Translations under genes and position numbers: made by a program
Source of the DNA: CAVRXT01 sp049644285
Lineage (GTDB): Bacteria > Acidobacteriota > Terriglobia > Acidiferrales > UBA7541
Direction: 5' to 3'
DNA: 64,000 bases
Assembly: GCA_049644285.1 (NCBI GenBank)
Contig: JBARRP010000213.1
Location: 36,679 to 100,678, forward strand
Shown here: positions 16,904 to 25,488 of the stretch, one piece after another
Numbering within the stretch: the first letter of the stretch is position 1
How the letters are laid out: each line of letters opens with the position of its first letter
Notes under the pieces: model-generated
Told to the model about the DNA's origin: nothing
What the model saw: only the letters and a program-made list of their open reading frames with translations
Databases searched by the model: none

Positions 16904-17863
16904 CTACGCAAACTGAGCGCGCGCTTTCGCCGCGCGCCGAGGCAAATGGTTTAGCACCGTGCGCGCTAGTCGGACTTTATCCGCCGTCGTCCGCATCACC
17001 GTCGGGCAAGCAACCGTTTTCACCCCAAGCGCCTCGATGAAGGACTGGGCCGAAGCGTCCGCCCGGTCGATCAGAAAAGTACCGAAGACATCCTGGTAAA
17101 GCTTCGCAACGCCCACCGCGGAGGCTTCGAGTCCCATCTGCGTCAACATTCGGTCCGAAGGGCCTTTCAACGATCTTCCCCTGACGATGGGGCATACGGC
17201 CAGCACCGACTCGCGCCTCTCCCGCAGTGCTCCTCGAACGCCCTTGACGGCGAGAATCGGTCCGATGCTGATCAACGGATTGCTCGGGCAGATCACGATC
17301 GAGTCAGCTTGTCCCAGCGCTTCGAGAACGTCCGGCGCCGCCTCTGCCTTTTCCACTCCGTCGAATCGAATCCCACGAACCGCAGGTTTCGCCCGCAACT
17401 TGACGAGATATTCCTGAAAGCTCAGCCAGCCCTGCTTTGTGTCAATCATCGTGCGAATTGGCTGATCGCTCATCGGAAGAATTCGCGCCTGCACGCCAAG
17501 CGCTCGCCTGACGGAATCTGCGACTTGAGATAGCGTCATGCCTTTCCTGAGCTGCTCGGTGCGATAGATGTGCGTCGCGAGGTCGCGATCGCCAAGATGG
17601 AACCAGTCCGCGCTTCCGTACGCAGCAAGTCGCTGCAGCGCAAAAAACGTTTCGTTCTTGAATCCCCAACCTGTCTCCGGGTTCACGACTCCGGCCAGCG
17701 TATACGTGACAATATCCAGATCGGGCGAAATCTCTAGACCATGCAGCGTCAGATCATCCCCTGTATTCACAATGATGGTGAGCGAGCGTGGATCCATCGC
17801 TCTCGCGAGACCAAGGAGAAGTTTCGACGCCCCAACCCCCCCTGCCAGCGCTGCGATCCGCAT
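16904..17863 (-). CDS. cofD: CofD, 2-phospho-L-lactate transferase
   Basis: 319 aa, standard length. The N-terminal RIAALAGGVGASKLLLGLA is the GDP-binding loop; IIVNTGDD, HGLEISPDLDIVTYTLAG and ETGWG follow in the conserved order. The central ICPSNPLISIGPIL is the other hallmark. CofD joins the activated phospho-C3 acid to the deazaflavin FO, making F420-0. Its ATG overlaps the cofH stop in a TGATG arrangement, showing coupled translation. Confidence 0.95.
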   Translation of the reverse strand: MRIAALAGGVGASKLLLGLARAMDPRSLTIIVNTGDDLTLHGLEISPDLDIVTYTLAGVVNPETGWGFKNETFFALQRLAAYGSADWFHLGDRDLATHIYRTEQLRKGMTLSQVADSVRRALGVQARILPMSDQPIRTMIDTKQGWLSFQEYLVKLRAKPAVRGIRFDGVEKAEAAPDVLEALGQADSIVICPSNPLISIGPILAVKGVRGALRERRESVLAVCPIVRGRSLKGPSDRMLTQMGLEASAVGVAKLYQDVFGTFLIDRADASAQSFIEALGVKTVACPTVMRTTADKVRLARTVLNHLPRRAAKARAQFA

Positions 17864-19137
17864 CAGTATCCTGTCCGCGAGTGATTCGCAGAAGTGGATA
17901 CGGGAGTCCCACCGCAGCGAAGTGGCGGATTAATTCCCTGTGAGCTCGTAGCCTCGAACGTCCGCCGGATTTTGTACGTCGTGCTCCGCTCGGCGGGAAC
18001 GCGGCCGATCGAGCCGATCAGCGATTGGAACTCCTCAGGAGAGACATACTCACCGAATGTGGCGCCGGCAGCCTTCGAGATGCTCTCTTCCATCAGCGTC
18101 CCACTGAAATCGTTCGCTCCAGCTTCGAGGCATGCCAACGCTGCTTCGAACCCCAACTTTACCCAGGAAACTTGAATGTTGCGGATATAGTTGTTCAACA
18201 ACAAACGCGCCAAGGCATGGACAATCAGGTGTCCGCGCAATGTGCTGCCGGGACGCGCCCCGCCGATTTGATAGAGCCGCGTCTTGGCATGGATAAACCC
18301 GAGCGGCACAAATTCGGTGAACCCGCGCGTCTCCTTCTGAATCGCGCGGAGCAGGAGAATGTGACGCACCCAATGCTCGGGCCGCTCCACGTGCCCGTAC
18401 ATCATCGTTGAAGTTGTAGGAATTCCCAGCGAGTGCGCCGCGCGGATGATCTCGATCCACTGCGCCACCTTCAGCTTGTTCGGGCTCAACTCGCTGCGAA
18501 CCTCGTCGTCCAAAATCTCCGCCGCCGTGCCCGGAATGCTCCCCAATCCCGCTTCTTTCAACATCAGCAGATACTCGCGAACAGGCAGCCGCGACTTTTC
18601 CATGCCGTAGGCAATTTCCATTGGGGAATACGCATGGATGTGCATCTCCGGCAGCGCCGCTTTGATGGAGAGCAACAGATTTCGGTAGTAGTAGCCGTCC
18701 AAATCTTTCGGCAGCCCGCCCTGGATGCAAACCTCCGTCGCGCCGCGCGCTGCCGCTTCCACCGCCTTTGCCACAAGTTTCTCGTTCGAGTGAAAGTAGG
18801 CGTCGGACGCGTGAGGCCCGCGACTAAACCCGCAAAACGAACAGCCGACAATGCACACGTTCGTGAAATTCAGGTTGCGATTCACGACGTACGTGATGGC
18901 ATCACCGACGGTCCGTCGCCTCAGCTCATCCGCCGCTTTGACAAGCGCGATCAGGTCGCGTCCTTCGACTTCCGCCAGTCGCATCCCGTCTCCAAAATCA
19001 AGCTCCACTCCCTCGAGCGAACCTCCCAGAATACGAGCGATCGCCGGGCTCGCTTCACGGAACGCTTCCTCGCACGAGACCTCTCGCAGAAGATCCATCA
19101 TCTCCCGCGGATTCTCAGTTGTGGCCGTTTCGGGCAT
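17863..19137 (-). CDS. cofH: CofH, FO synthase subunit 2 (radical SAM)
   Basis: 424 aa. The radical SAM cluster motif is C95-x3-C99-x2-C102 (CIVGCSFC), followed by GPHASDAYF and ATEVCIQGGLPKD. HIHAYSPMEIAYG and PGTAAEILDDEVR are CofH/MqnE-type signatures, and the F420 context decides for CofH. It joins tyrosine-derived radical to the uracil precursor in deazaflavin (FO) synthesis. About 25 C-terminal residues after TFEATSS look like an unconserved extension. Its start overlaps cofG by 23 bp and its end overlaps cofD by 1 bp. Confidence 0.94.
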   Translation of the reverse strand: MPETATTENPREMMDLLREVSCEEAFREASPAIARILGGSLEGVELDFGDGMRLAEVEGRDLIALVKAADELRRRTVGDAITYVVNRNLNFTNVCIVGCSFCGFSRGPHASDAYFHSNEKLVAKAVEAAARGATEVCIQGGLPKDLDGYYYRNLLLSIKAALPEMHIHAYSPMEIAYGMEKSRLPVREYLLMLKEAGLGSIPGTAAEILDDEVRSELSPNKLKVAQWIEIIRAAHSLGIPTTSTMMYGHVERPEHWVRHILLLRAIQKETRGFTEFVPLGFIHAKTRLYQIGGARPGSTLRGHLIVHALARLLLNNYIRNIQVSWVKLGFEAALACLEAGANDFSGTLMEESISKAAGATFGEYVSPEEFQSLIGSIGRVPAERSTTYKIRRTFEATSSQGINPPLRCGGTPVSTSANHSRTGY

Positions 19138-20299
19138 AGCCTTCCTTGTCGCGTAGCCGCTCTACATGCGGCCTCACATTCGGTTGCAGAAACTCCGATT
19201 GCGCCGTGAATTCGGGGTAGATCGCCAGTCTCTCGCGCAACTCCAACCCGCGAGCGGCCGTTTTCTCCCGCAGCAAGTTGATCGCAGGCCACGCTGCCTC
19301 GGGATTAATAAAATCCATGGTAACTGGTGAAATCCCCCCCCAATCATTGATCCCCGCCTCCAGCAGCCGGGGAAAGTCCTGATAACTCAGATTCGGGGGC
19401 GCCTGCAAGTTCATTTCGCCGCCAAGAATCAGGCGCGCGATCGCAAGCGTGCGCAGCATCTCCTCGTGCGAAGGCTCCGGCATCTCCGCAAACCGCGTCC
19501 CGGGTTTGGCTCGGAAATTCTGCACGATCACTTCCTGAATGTGGCCGTAGCGCTCATGCAGCGAACGAATCGTCAGCAAAGAATCAATTCGCTCCTCCAT
19601 CGTCTCGCCGATCCCGATCAGGATTCCGGTGGTGAAGGCGATCCGAAGCTGACCAGCCTCTTCCATCGTGCGCAGGCGAAGCGCCGGAACTTTATCCGGC
19701 GCGTTCCAGTGCGCCTCGCCCTTTCGCAGCAATCGCGGGCTGCTGTTTTCGAGCATCAATCCCATGCTCGCATTCGATTCTTTCAGGCGTTCCAGGTCTT
19801 TCCGGCCCATCAAGCCCGGATTCGCATGAGGAAGTAGGCCGGAGCGCTCGAGCACGAGCTCGGTCATTGCCGCGAGGTAATCGAGCGTCCGCGAATAACC
19901 CAGTCGGCGAAGCTGCGCGACCGCTTCAGGAAAAAGCCGCTCGGGCTGATCCCCCAGGCTGAACAGCGCCTCTTTGCAGCCGGCGCGTCTCCCCGCTTCT
20001 GCGATCGCCAACACTTCCTCGCGTGTCAGGTAGCGTCCTCCCTCTTCGTCGGGATCGCGCCGGAACGTGCAATACCCACAGTAATCCCGGCAGAGTCGGG
20101 TAAGCGGAATGAAAACCTTCTTCGAGAAGCTGATGGTTCGCCCATGCGAGCGCTCGCGCAGTGCAGACGCAGCTCGAAGCAAGGACTGCAAATCTGATTT
20201 TTCTGCGAGCAGCAGCCCTTCTTCGCGGCTCACACCCCGTCCTCCCTCGGCTCGGGCTAAGGTTTGCTCGACGCGACCAAACTGGGTAAGTGCACTCAT
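19115..20299 (-). CDS. cofG: CofG, FO synthase subunit 1 (radical SAM)
   Basis: 394 aa from ATG 20299 (MSALTQFGRV). The open frame continues far upstream to 20791, but that part has no family character, so the internal Met is preferred; no clear ribosome site decides. The cluster motif is C70-x3-C74-x2-C77 (CRDYCGYC), preceded by KKVFIPLTRLC. GDQPERLF, MLENSSPRLL and NDWGGISPVT match CofG. With CofH it makes the deazaflavin FO from diaminouracil and tyrosine. It heads the minus-strand order cofG-cofH-cofD-cofC. Confidence 0.94.
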   Translation of the reverse strand: MSALTQFGRVEQTLARAEGGRGVSREEGLLLAEKSDLQSLLRAASALRERSHGRTISFSKKVFIPLTRLCRDYCGYCTFRRDPDEEGGRYLTREEVLAIAEAGRRAGCKEALFSLGDQPERLFPEAVAQLRRLGYSRTLDYLAAMTELVLERSGLLPHANPGLMGRKDLERLKESNASMGLMLENSSPRLLRKGEAHWNAPDKVPALRLRTMEEAGQLRIAFTTGILIGIGETMEERIDSLLTIRSLHERYGHIQEVIVQNFRAKPGTRFAEMPEPSHEEMLRTLAIARLILGGEMNLQAPPNLSYQDFPRLLEAGINDWGGISPVTMDFINPEAAWPAINLLREKTAARGLELRERLAIYPEFTAQSEFLQPNVRPHVERLRDKEGYARNGHN

Positions 20300-20512
20300 G
20301 AGGGATTCACGATCGTGGGTCCCGGTGTTGATGACTGGCAGCTTTCTCACAGGTCGTGCAACCTCGCCGATTATAACCGTGCTCGGACCGCGAGGAGTCA
20401 AGAATCGCATCACGAAAATAGGAACTTGCCTGGCTCTGTTGACGTCCTCCACGTGTGACTTCCAGGCTCTCTCTGTATTCCTCTGCGCCCTCCCCGCCCT
20501 GCACCGCATAGT

Positions 20513-20566
20513 GAGGGGCTGTGAAATGTTTTGCGCTTCGCAATTGCCTTCGCTGAGGGCTGAAAG
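20513..20566. repeat. Direct repeat copy A flanking the dienelactone hydrolase gene
   Basis: 54 bp matching 21481-21536 with seven mismatches and one 2-nt gap. The core GAAATGTTTTGCG is identical in both. The copies lie 122 bp upstream and 49 bp downstream of the gene, in the same orientation. Confidence 0.75.
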
Positions 20567-20656
20567 CTGCCGGCTGATGGCGATTCGTCGAACCGGATAG
20601 CCTGAACGCAAGGCGGTCACCGAAAATGCTGCTCGAACGTCCAAGCCAAAGGGCCG

Positions 20657-20662
20657 TATAAT
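20657..20662 (+). promoter_or_regulatory. Candidate -10 box of the dienelactone hydrolase gene
   Basis: A perfect TATAAT 26 bp before the ATG, with only a poor -35 (TCGAAC near 20633). A ribosome site GAAGGGAGA lies 7 bp before the start. Confidence 0.4.
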
Positions 20663-20688
20663 CGCCCGGATCGCGAAGGGAGACTCAC

Positions 20689-21432
20689 ATGGCAACTGTC
20701 CAAACCAAGCAAGTCGCCACGCAATACGTCGAATTGACTGTTTCCGACGGCACTCGCATGCGCGCCTATACAGCTCGGCCGGAGACTGCAACTCCTCACG
20801 CGGGCTTGCTCGTCTTCCAGGAGGCCTTTGGCGTGAATGCGCATATCCGCGATGTCACCGAACGCTTTGCCCGCCAGGGCTTCGTCGCCGTCGCTCCCGA
20901 ATTCTTTCACCGCACCGCGCCCGGATTCGAGGGCGACTACAACAATTTCGCAGTCGTCATGCCGCATCTTCAGGCCATGACGCCACAAGGCCAGAGCGCC
21001 GACATTCTCGCCGCCTTCGATTGGTTGCGTTCCCAGACCGCTCTCCGTGAAAAGCCCATTGCTTCGGTCGGATTCTGCATGGGAGGAACGGTCTCTTTTC
21101 TGGCGAACGCGGTTGTTCCTGTAAAGGCCGCGATTTCCTTTTACGGTGGCGGAATCGCTCCCGGTTCCCGTGGCCCCGGCCTCCTTTCTCGAGCCGGCGA
21201 GCTGCACGCCCCGGCGCTGCTGTTTTGGGGAGGCCTCGACAAAAGCATTGGGCCCGATCAAAACCGCGCCGTGGTCGATGCCTTGCGCGCCGCCGGAAAA
21301 CCCTTCGTCAATGTCGAATTCTCTGACGCCGACCACGGTTTCTTCTGCGACGCTCGCCCGAGCTACAATCCCGTCGCGGCCGCGCAGTCCTGGGCGCTAT
21401 TGCTCGAGTTCCTGAAATCTCATCTCCACTGA
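20689..21432 (+). CDS. Dienelactone hydrolase family protein
   Basis: 247 aa, full length for the family, an alpha/beta hydrolase that opens dienelactone-type or other ester rings in the cytosol. The catalytic triad is visible: C130 in GFCMGG, D184 in GGLDKSI and H216 in DADHGFF. The Cys nucleophile is diagnostic. No other aromatic-degradation gene is nearby, so the substrate is open. The start has a good ribosome site (GGGAGA). The gene is bracketed by a direct repeat (20513-20566 and 21481-21536), which may mark insertion or amplification of the segment. Confidence 0.9.
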   Translation: MATVQTKQVATQYVELTVSDGTRMRAYTARPETATPHAGLLVFQEAFGVNAHIRDVTERFARQGFVAVAPEFFHRTAPGFEGDYNNFAVVMPHLQAMTPQGQSADILAAFDWLRSQTALREKPIASVGFCMGGTVSFLANAVVPVKAAISFYGGGIAPGSRGPGLLSRAGELHAPALLFWGGLDKSIGPDQNRAVVDALRAAGKPFVNVEFSDADHGFFCDARPSYNPVAAAQSWALLLEFLKSHLH

Positions 21433-21480
21433 GCGCGTCGAGCGAACTGCATCAACCTTAGGGGCACGGCACGCCGTGGC

Positions 21481-21536
21481 GCGGGGCTGCGAAATGTTTT
21501 GCGTTTCGCGAAATTACCTTCACTGATGGCTGGAAG
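21481..21536. repeat. Direct repeat copy B flanking the dienelactone hydrolase gene
   Basis: 56 bp partner of 20513-20566, containing the imperfect palindrome GCGAAATGTTTTGCGTTTCGC core region at 21489-21509. It lies between convergent genes. Confidence 0.75.
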
Positions 21537-21594
21537 ATGAATCGGTTAGCTGGGGGTCCAATTCGGGGACTGTCGGGCTGTCCGCTCCTTCAAT

Positions 21595-22320
21595 CTAAGA
21601 AGTTGCAGTAGGCTGCTTGGTCGCCGCCACCAGCTCCTCGGCGTACAGCACGCCTTCCGGAGTTTCCTCGTGTTTGAAGTACACAAACACGTCGCCTCGT
21701 TGGGCAAGCTCCGCGACTTTTCGTGCCAGCGCCTTCCGATCTTTGGGTGAATACTTCTCTTTTCTCAACCGCATGTAGATAAAATCGGCAGTCTGGACAT
21801 CCGGAGCCTCGATTTTTTCGCTCTCTGCTTGGCAGAGCGCCACATTGGCATTACGCAGTAGCGTGAAGGCCTCCTCGCAAAACCAGGAGGCGTGCCGAAA
21901 TTCAAACGTGGCGCGCAGAGCACGGGGCAATCCCTTCAGGAAATCCGCCAGGAGCTCCAAATCGCACTTCAGATACGGCGGCAACTGAAACAACACTGGT
22001 CCCAACTTGCTCTCGTCCTGCAACGGCCGTAAAGCGGAAAGGAACTGCAACGTATACTCAACCGCCCCGCGGAGTCGCTTGACATGCGTGATCATCTGGT
22101 TCGCCTTGACGGCGAACTTGAACTCCCCTGGCGTCGCGGCAATCCAGCCAGTCAGCAGCTTCTCGGTAGGAAACCGTCGAAACGTGTGGTTTATTTCCAC
22201 CGAGTTCAATCGGCTCGCGTAGTAGTCCAGGAACTTTGCGGAAGCGAGCTTCGCTGGATAAAATTCCGGCTTCCACTGCGGATAGGCCCAACCCGAAGTC
22301 CCAGCATACACTTTTGACAT
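21595..22320 (-). CDS. DUF72 domain-containing protein
   Basis: 241 aa, the usual length. The family start VYAGTSGWAYPQWKPEFYP is clear, then NSVEINHTFRRFP, FAVKANQMITH, VLFQLPPYLK and FEFRHASWF, and near the end DVFVYFKHEE. DUF72 proteins have a TIM-barrel fold with unknown biochemical role. It stands alone on the minus strand, convergent with the dienelactone hydrolase gene and divergent from the broken gene at 22531. Confidence 0.92.
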   Translation of the reverse strand: MSKVYAGTSGWAYPQWKPEFYPAKLASAKFLDYYASRLNSVEINHTFRRFPTEKLLTGWIAATPGEFKFAVKANQMITHVKRLRGAVEYTLQFLSALRPLQDESKLGPVLFQLPPYLKCDLELLADFLKGLPRALRATFEFRHASWFCEEAFTLLRNANVALCQAESEKIEAPDVQTADFIYMRLRKEKYSPKDRKALARKVAELAQRGDVFVYFKHEETPEGVLYAEELVAATKQPTATS

Positions 22321-22530
22321 GGCGCATCAGTGTACCCTGATCGAACTCGGCTTGCCATATAGTGAAGTTGGTAGCCGCACCGCGAATCGAAGCCGGGTTC
22401 CACACTGAGAAAGGAATCTTAAAACACGACATTCTTGATAGCATGCTTCAGGAACGGCAGGCAGTTCGATGCGCTCCGATTTTGCGCTTCGGGACACAGA
22501 CAACGGGGCCGGCACGTAGACAGCTTCGAC

Positions 22531-23424
22531 ATGGACAGGCGCACATCGAAAGTGAAGGTTCTCACTCAACTCTTTCTGCTGACGTCATCGCTGACGCTCT
22601 ACGCCTGCACCAAGCATGATTCGACGGCGGGGTATCCGGTCCCGGAAGGCGGAGCCGTTGTGAACGGAGTCTACCGGAACAGTTATTTCGGCCTCCAATA
22701 TCCGCTGCCGCCAGGGTGAACCAAGGATCTGACAGGACCCCCGCCTTCCGACACCGGCTACTACTCGCTGGTAGCGTTCAAGCCTGAAGGTGAACTGACC
22801 GCCACGATTCTGATCGCCGCCCAAGACATGTTTTTTTATCCCAAACCCATCAAGGACACGATGGACTTCCTCGCCCTGATGAAGCGAGACCTTGATCCGA
22901 GTCTCAGCGCTTCAGAACCCGCTTCGGTCGAGATCGCCGGCCGATCGTTTGGCAGATTCGACTTCAGCGGGGCGGGACTTCAGCACTCCGTATTTGCGAC
23001 CGAGATTCGTTGCCATATCCTCAGCTTTATCTTGACATCTCGCAGCTCGAAACAAATCCAGGAACTTGCTGCCTCGCTGGATAAGATTTCCCTCGCGTCC
23101 GGGACCCCTGCCGGTGCTGCTTCGGAGAGCAAAGGACCGCCTGCTCCGTGGCCCATCTGTGTTCGCGAGTATGCGACCGAGGACCATATCGTGCGCCGGA
23201 CGTATCCAGTCGGATCGGGGCCAGGGTTTCCCCGCGTGCCGGTTCGCATCATCATCGATAAGCAGGGAAGAGTCCGGCATATTCATCCGATCGCCGGTTT
23301 TCCGGAACAGATCAAGAGTGTTGCAGATGCGTTGTCGCAATGGGTGTTCAAACCCTACGTTGTTAACGGGCGTCCCGCCGAAATCGAAACCGGTTTGCGA
23401 CTCGATTTTCGGGCCAAGGAGTGA
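22531..23424 (+). pseudogene. Secreted TonB-C-domain protein gene with an in-frame TGA stop
   Basis: One reading frame runs from ATG 22531 to the stop at 23424 but is broken by TGA at 22717-22719. Before it: a signal peptide or lipoprotein leader (LTLYAC, weak lipobox) and NSYFGLQYPLPPG; after it the same frame continues TKDLTGPPPSDTGYYSL without loss. The expected residue at the stop is Trp (PPGW), so a single TGG to TGA change explains it. The C-terminal 60 residues (VRIIIDKQGRVRHIHPIAGF to GLRLDF) resemble a TonB C-terminal domain. This could be a real nonsense mutation, an assembly error or, least likely, readthrough. An independent downstream start at 22828 would lose the export signal. 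Confidence 0.7.
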
Positions 23425-23515
23425 AAGCGGGTTCCACCGTGCGGGTCCAGCCTAAAAGAGAAACGATTCGTTCTCAGAACTTAGCAGGCTGCTTGCTGAA
23501 AAACTCTCCAGCGCG

Positions 23516-23612
23516 TCATTCCGAGGAGTTCGCCGCGGCGAACGACAAGGAATCTGCTTTTTCCTTGAACATCTTGCGAAAAGCAGATCCCTCGCTCCGC
23601 TCGCGATGACAG
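23516..23612. repeat. Dispersed palindromic intergenic element
   Basis: A 97-bp imperfect inverted repeat: ends GTCATTCCGAG and CTCGCGATGAC, inner arms around AATCTGCTTTTT and AAAAGCAGAT, and a perfect 16-bp palindrome GTTCGCCGCGGCGAAC at 23528-23543. An element of like design is at 63762-63852 and a short one at 62260-62290. No coding capacity. Confidence 0.6.
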
Positions 23613-23674
23613 AGAGTACCTGAGAGACAAGAAGGCCGCGGATGGCTGGCGAGCCGTCCGCGGCCGCGTGCCGT

Positions 23675-25113
23675 TTAGAGCGAGCGCAGGAAGTTCAAAA
23701 GATCCTGCTGGTCCCGTGATGAAAGTTCAAGAAAGTTGTTGATGACACTGTTCGCTTCGGACCCGCCGCTGCGATGAGCCTTGATGGCCTCGATCAGGTC
23801 CTTCGTGCGCCCGTCGTGCAGGAAGAAAATGCGTTGCCCGAGTCCCCACAGCGGCGCCGTGCGGAATTCGTTGCCGCTCGCATTTCCTTGACCCACACCA
23901 TCAGCGAGATCCGTCCCCATGTTGTGCGCCAACAGATCGGAGAAGAGGTTCACCGGCTGGTTGGACAGGGCTGGGAGGTACGCTTTACCCGTATTCAAGG
24001 TTGGGGTATGGCACATGTTGCAGCCGATGGCGTTGAATACCTGCGACCCGTTCCTGGTGGAAAACGTGGATCGAGCCGGCGTGGGTGGCGCCGAGAGACG
24101 CATGAACGTGGCAAAATTGACGACGTCGGCCGAAAAGCCCGAAGGCAGGTTGGCCGCGGTAGTCGTCGTGTTGGTTGAGTCTTCCGGCGTACCGTTGAAT
24201 TGGCAATTCGGATCATTCTCCCGTTCGTTGGGGAAGAGCTCATTGGTGACGCCTTGCTCCACGTTATAAGCTTCTCCCGCGAACACCGTCAGCGATTTGT
24301 TTTGAGCCTTCCAGCCGAAGCGCGTGATCGTGCCGTCGTTGCCGCTTGTGTTGGCGTGACCCGAGACTCCGAAGTTGCCTTTGTTGCGGTTGGCGGCGTT
24401 ACTCAGAATCGTGGAGTCGGCGATAGCTTCGATCAGACCGGCTCCGAACAGCGGAGTGGGAATCCGGAAGATGACGTTCTGATTGGCGAGCGCCGTGTTG
24501 AAGTCCGGTTGAGCGATGTGGCAGCCCGGTGCGTCCGTCCGGAGATCACGAACAAGTCGTGCACCCCGCCATCCGGGTTGCCCTTCGAGTCCCGGACGAA
24601 GCGAGCCTCCCGGACGGGACCGTCGAGAGTCACGAAAGGAGGTACGAAATTCGTGGCTCCGTCCAGCGTGGCCAGCGCCACTTCCGGATTGGTAAACGGG
24701 CTCGTGCCGCCGGCGACAGGTTGCGCATGGCATCCCGCGCAACTGTTGAGGTTAAAACGCGATCCCAAGCCAACCCCTGCTTCGCCTGAAATCCCGCCCG
24801 AAACCGAGTCCACCTCCAAGAATCGCCCCAGGGCAGCAGCGAAGAAAGCCTGGTAGTCGGGGCTGAGGCCCGCTATAGGTCCTCCCGCACCGGGTGCTCC
24901 TCCGCGTACGCCAGGGTCAACTGGTTGTTCGTTGTCCTGGCCGGACCCTCCTCCTCCGCCCGACGATCCTCCCCCGCCCCCCGATCCGTGCCCTCCTCCG
25001 TCACTGCGGTTCACTCCCTGAGCCTGCACGCTTCCGCCGCAGCGAACCTGCGTGAGAAGTGCGGCGATCAGCGCGATCGAACACAGACACTTTCGACGAC
25101 TGGGCTTACTCAT
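23675..25113 (-). pseudogene. Di-haem oxidoreductase (COG3488-type) gene with a frameshift
   Basis: The gene starts at ATG 25113 with a good GGAGGA ribosome site, a signal sequence, a Gly/Ser-rich linker (residues about 37-65) and the first haem site CAGCH. Translation then leaves frame near 24535: frame one ends VHDLFVISGR and the other resumes DAPGCHIAQPDFNTALANQN, which is the natural continuation. The second part has the second haem site CNMCH, LLAHNMGTDLADG, APLWGLGQ and FFLHDGRTKD, all typical of the DHOR family of predicted periplasmic thiol or peroxide oxidoreductases. Loss of one 4-bp unit in a GACG tandem would explain the shift. Programmed -1 frameshifting or sequencing error cannot be excluded. 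Confidence 0.8.
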
Positions 25114-25488
25114 CACAAATCCTCCTCGGGAATGGAGACACACGTACACACACTCTCCCTTCCGTCGTAGTCAAATGGGTCGACCGATTAAACGGTGTTG
25201 CAATTCGGGGAAAGGAGAGGCTGGGGTGCGCTCTTTTACTCCGCGCGCAATATACTGTCAAGGGAAAATTAGATTAATTTTAAATATACAAGAAGGAAGC
25301 CTGCGCACAAAAAAGTGACCGGAGAACAACTACCATCAAATCCGATATTTCGATGGAGCGTTCGTAATGAAGCTCTCAGTACGACTATGCATGCGCAGGA
25401 CATCACTCTGGGGAGGTCTCAGCAAGCTGTGAAGCGATTCCGTGACAATAAAACCAGTTGCCACATAGACGCCTGAGCATCGGAGGCA
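25114..25488. other. Intergenic stretch upstream of the di-haem oxidoreductase gene
   Basis: 375 bp between two minus-strand genes. It contains the promoter at 25233-25261 and an AT-rich block at about 25255-25320 unlike the GC-rich surroundings. No open frame with protein character. Confidence 0.5.
25233..25261 (-). promoter_or_regulatory. Predicted sigma70-type promoter of the di-haem oxidoreductase gene
   Basis: Minus-strand consensus TTGACA (25261-25256), a 17 bp spacer and TAAAAG (25238-25233), in AT-rich DNA. The leader would be about 113 nt. Confidence 0.6.

Larger units (their letters stand above)
20300..20688. other. Intergenic stretch between cofG and the dienelactone hydrolase
   Basis: 389 bp with divergent genes. 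It holds the first copy of a 54-bp repeat (20513-20566), CTG-rich sequence up to about 20577 and a TATAAT box near the plus-strand gene. The minus-strand open frame extending through it to 20791 lacks protein character. An in-frame Met at about 20410 is a weaker alternative cofG start. Confidence 0.5.

Noticed and set aside
22717..22719. TGA as selenocysteine or genetic recoding
   Set aside because: The expected residue is Trp, other genes here use TGA as stop, and no SECIS-like stem-loop was noticed after it.
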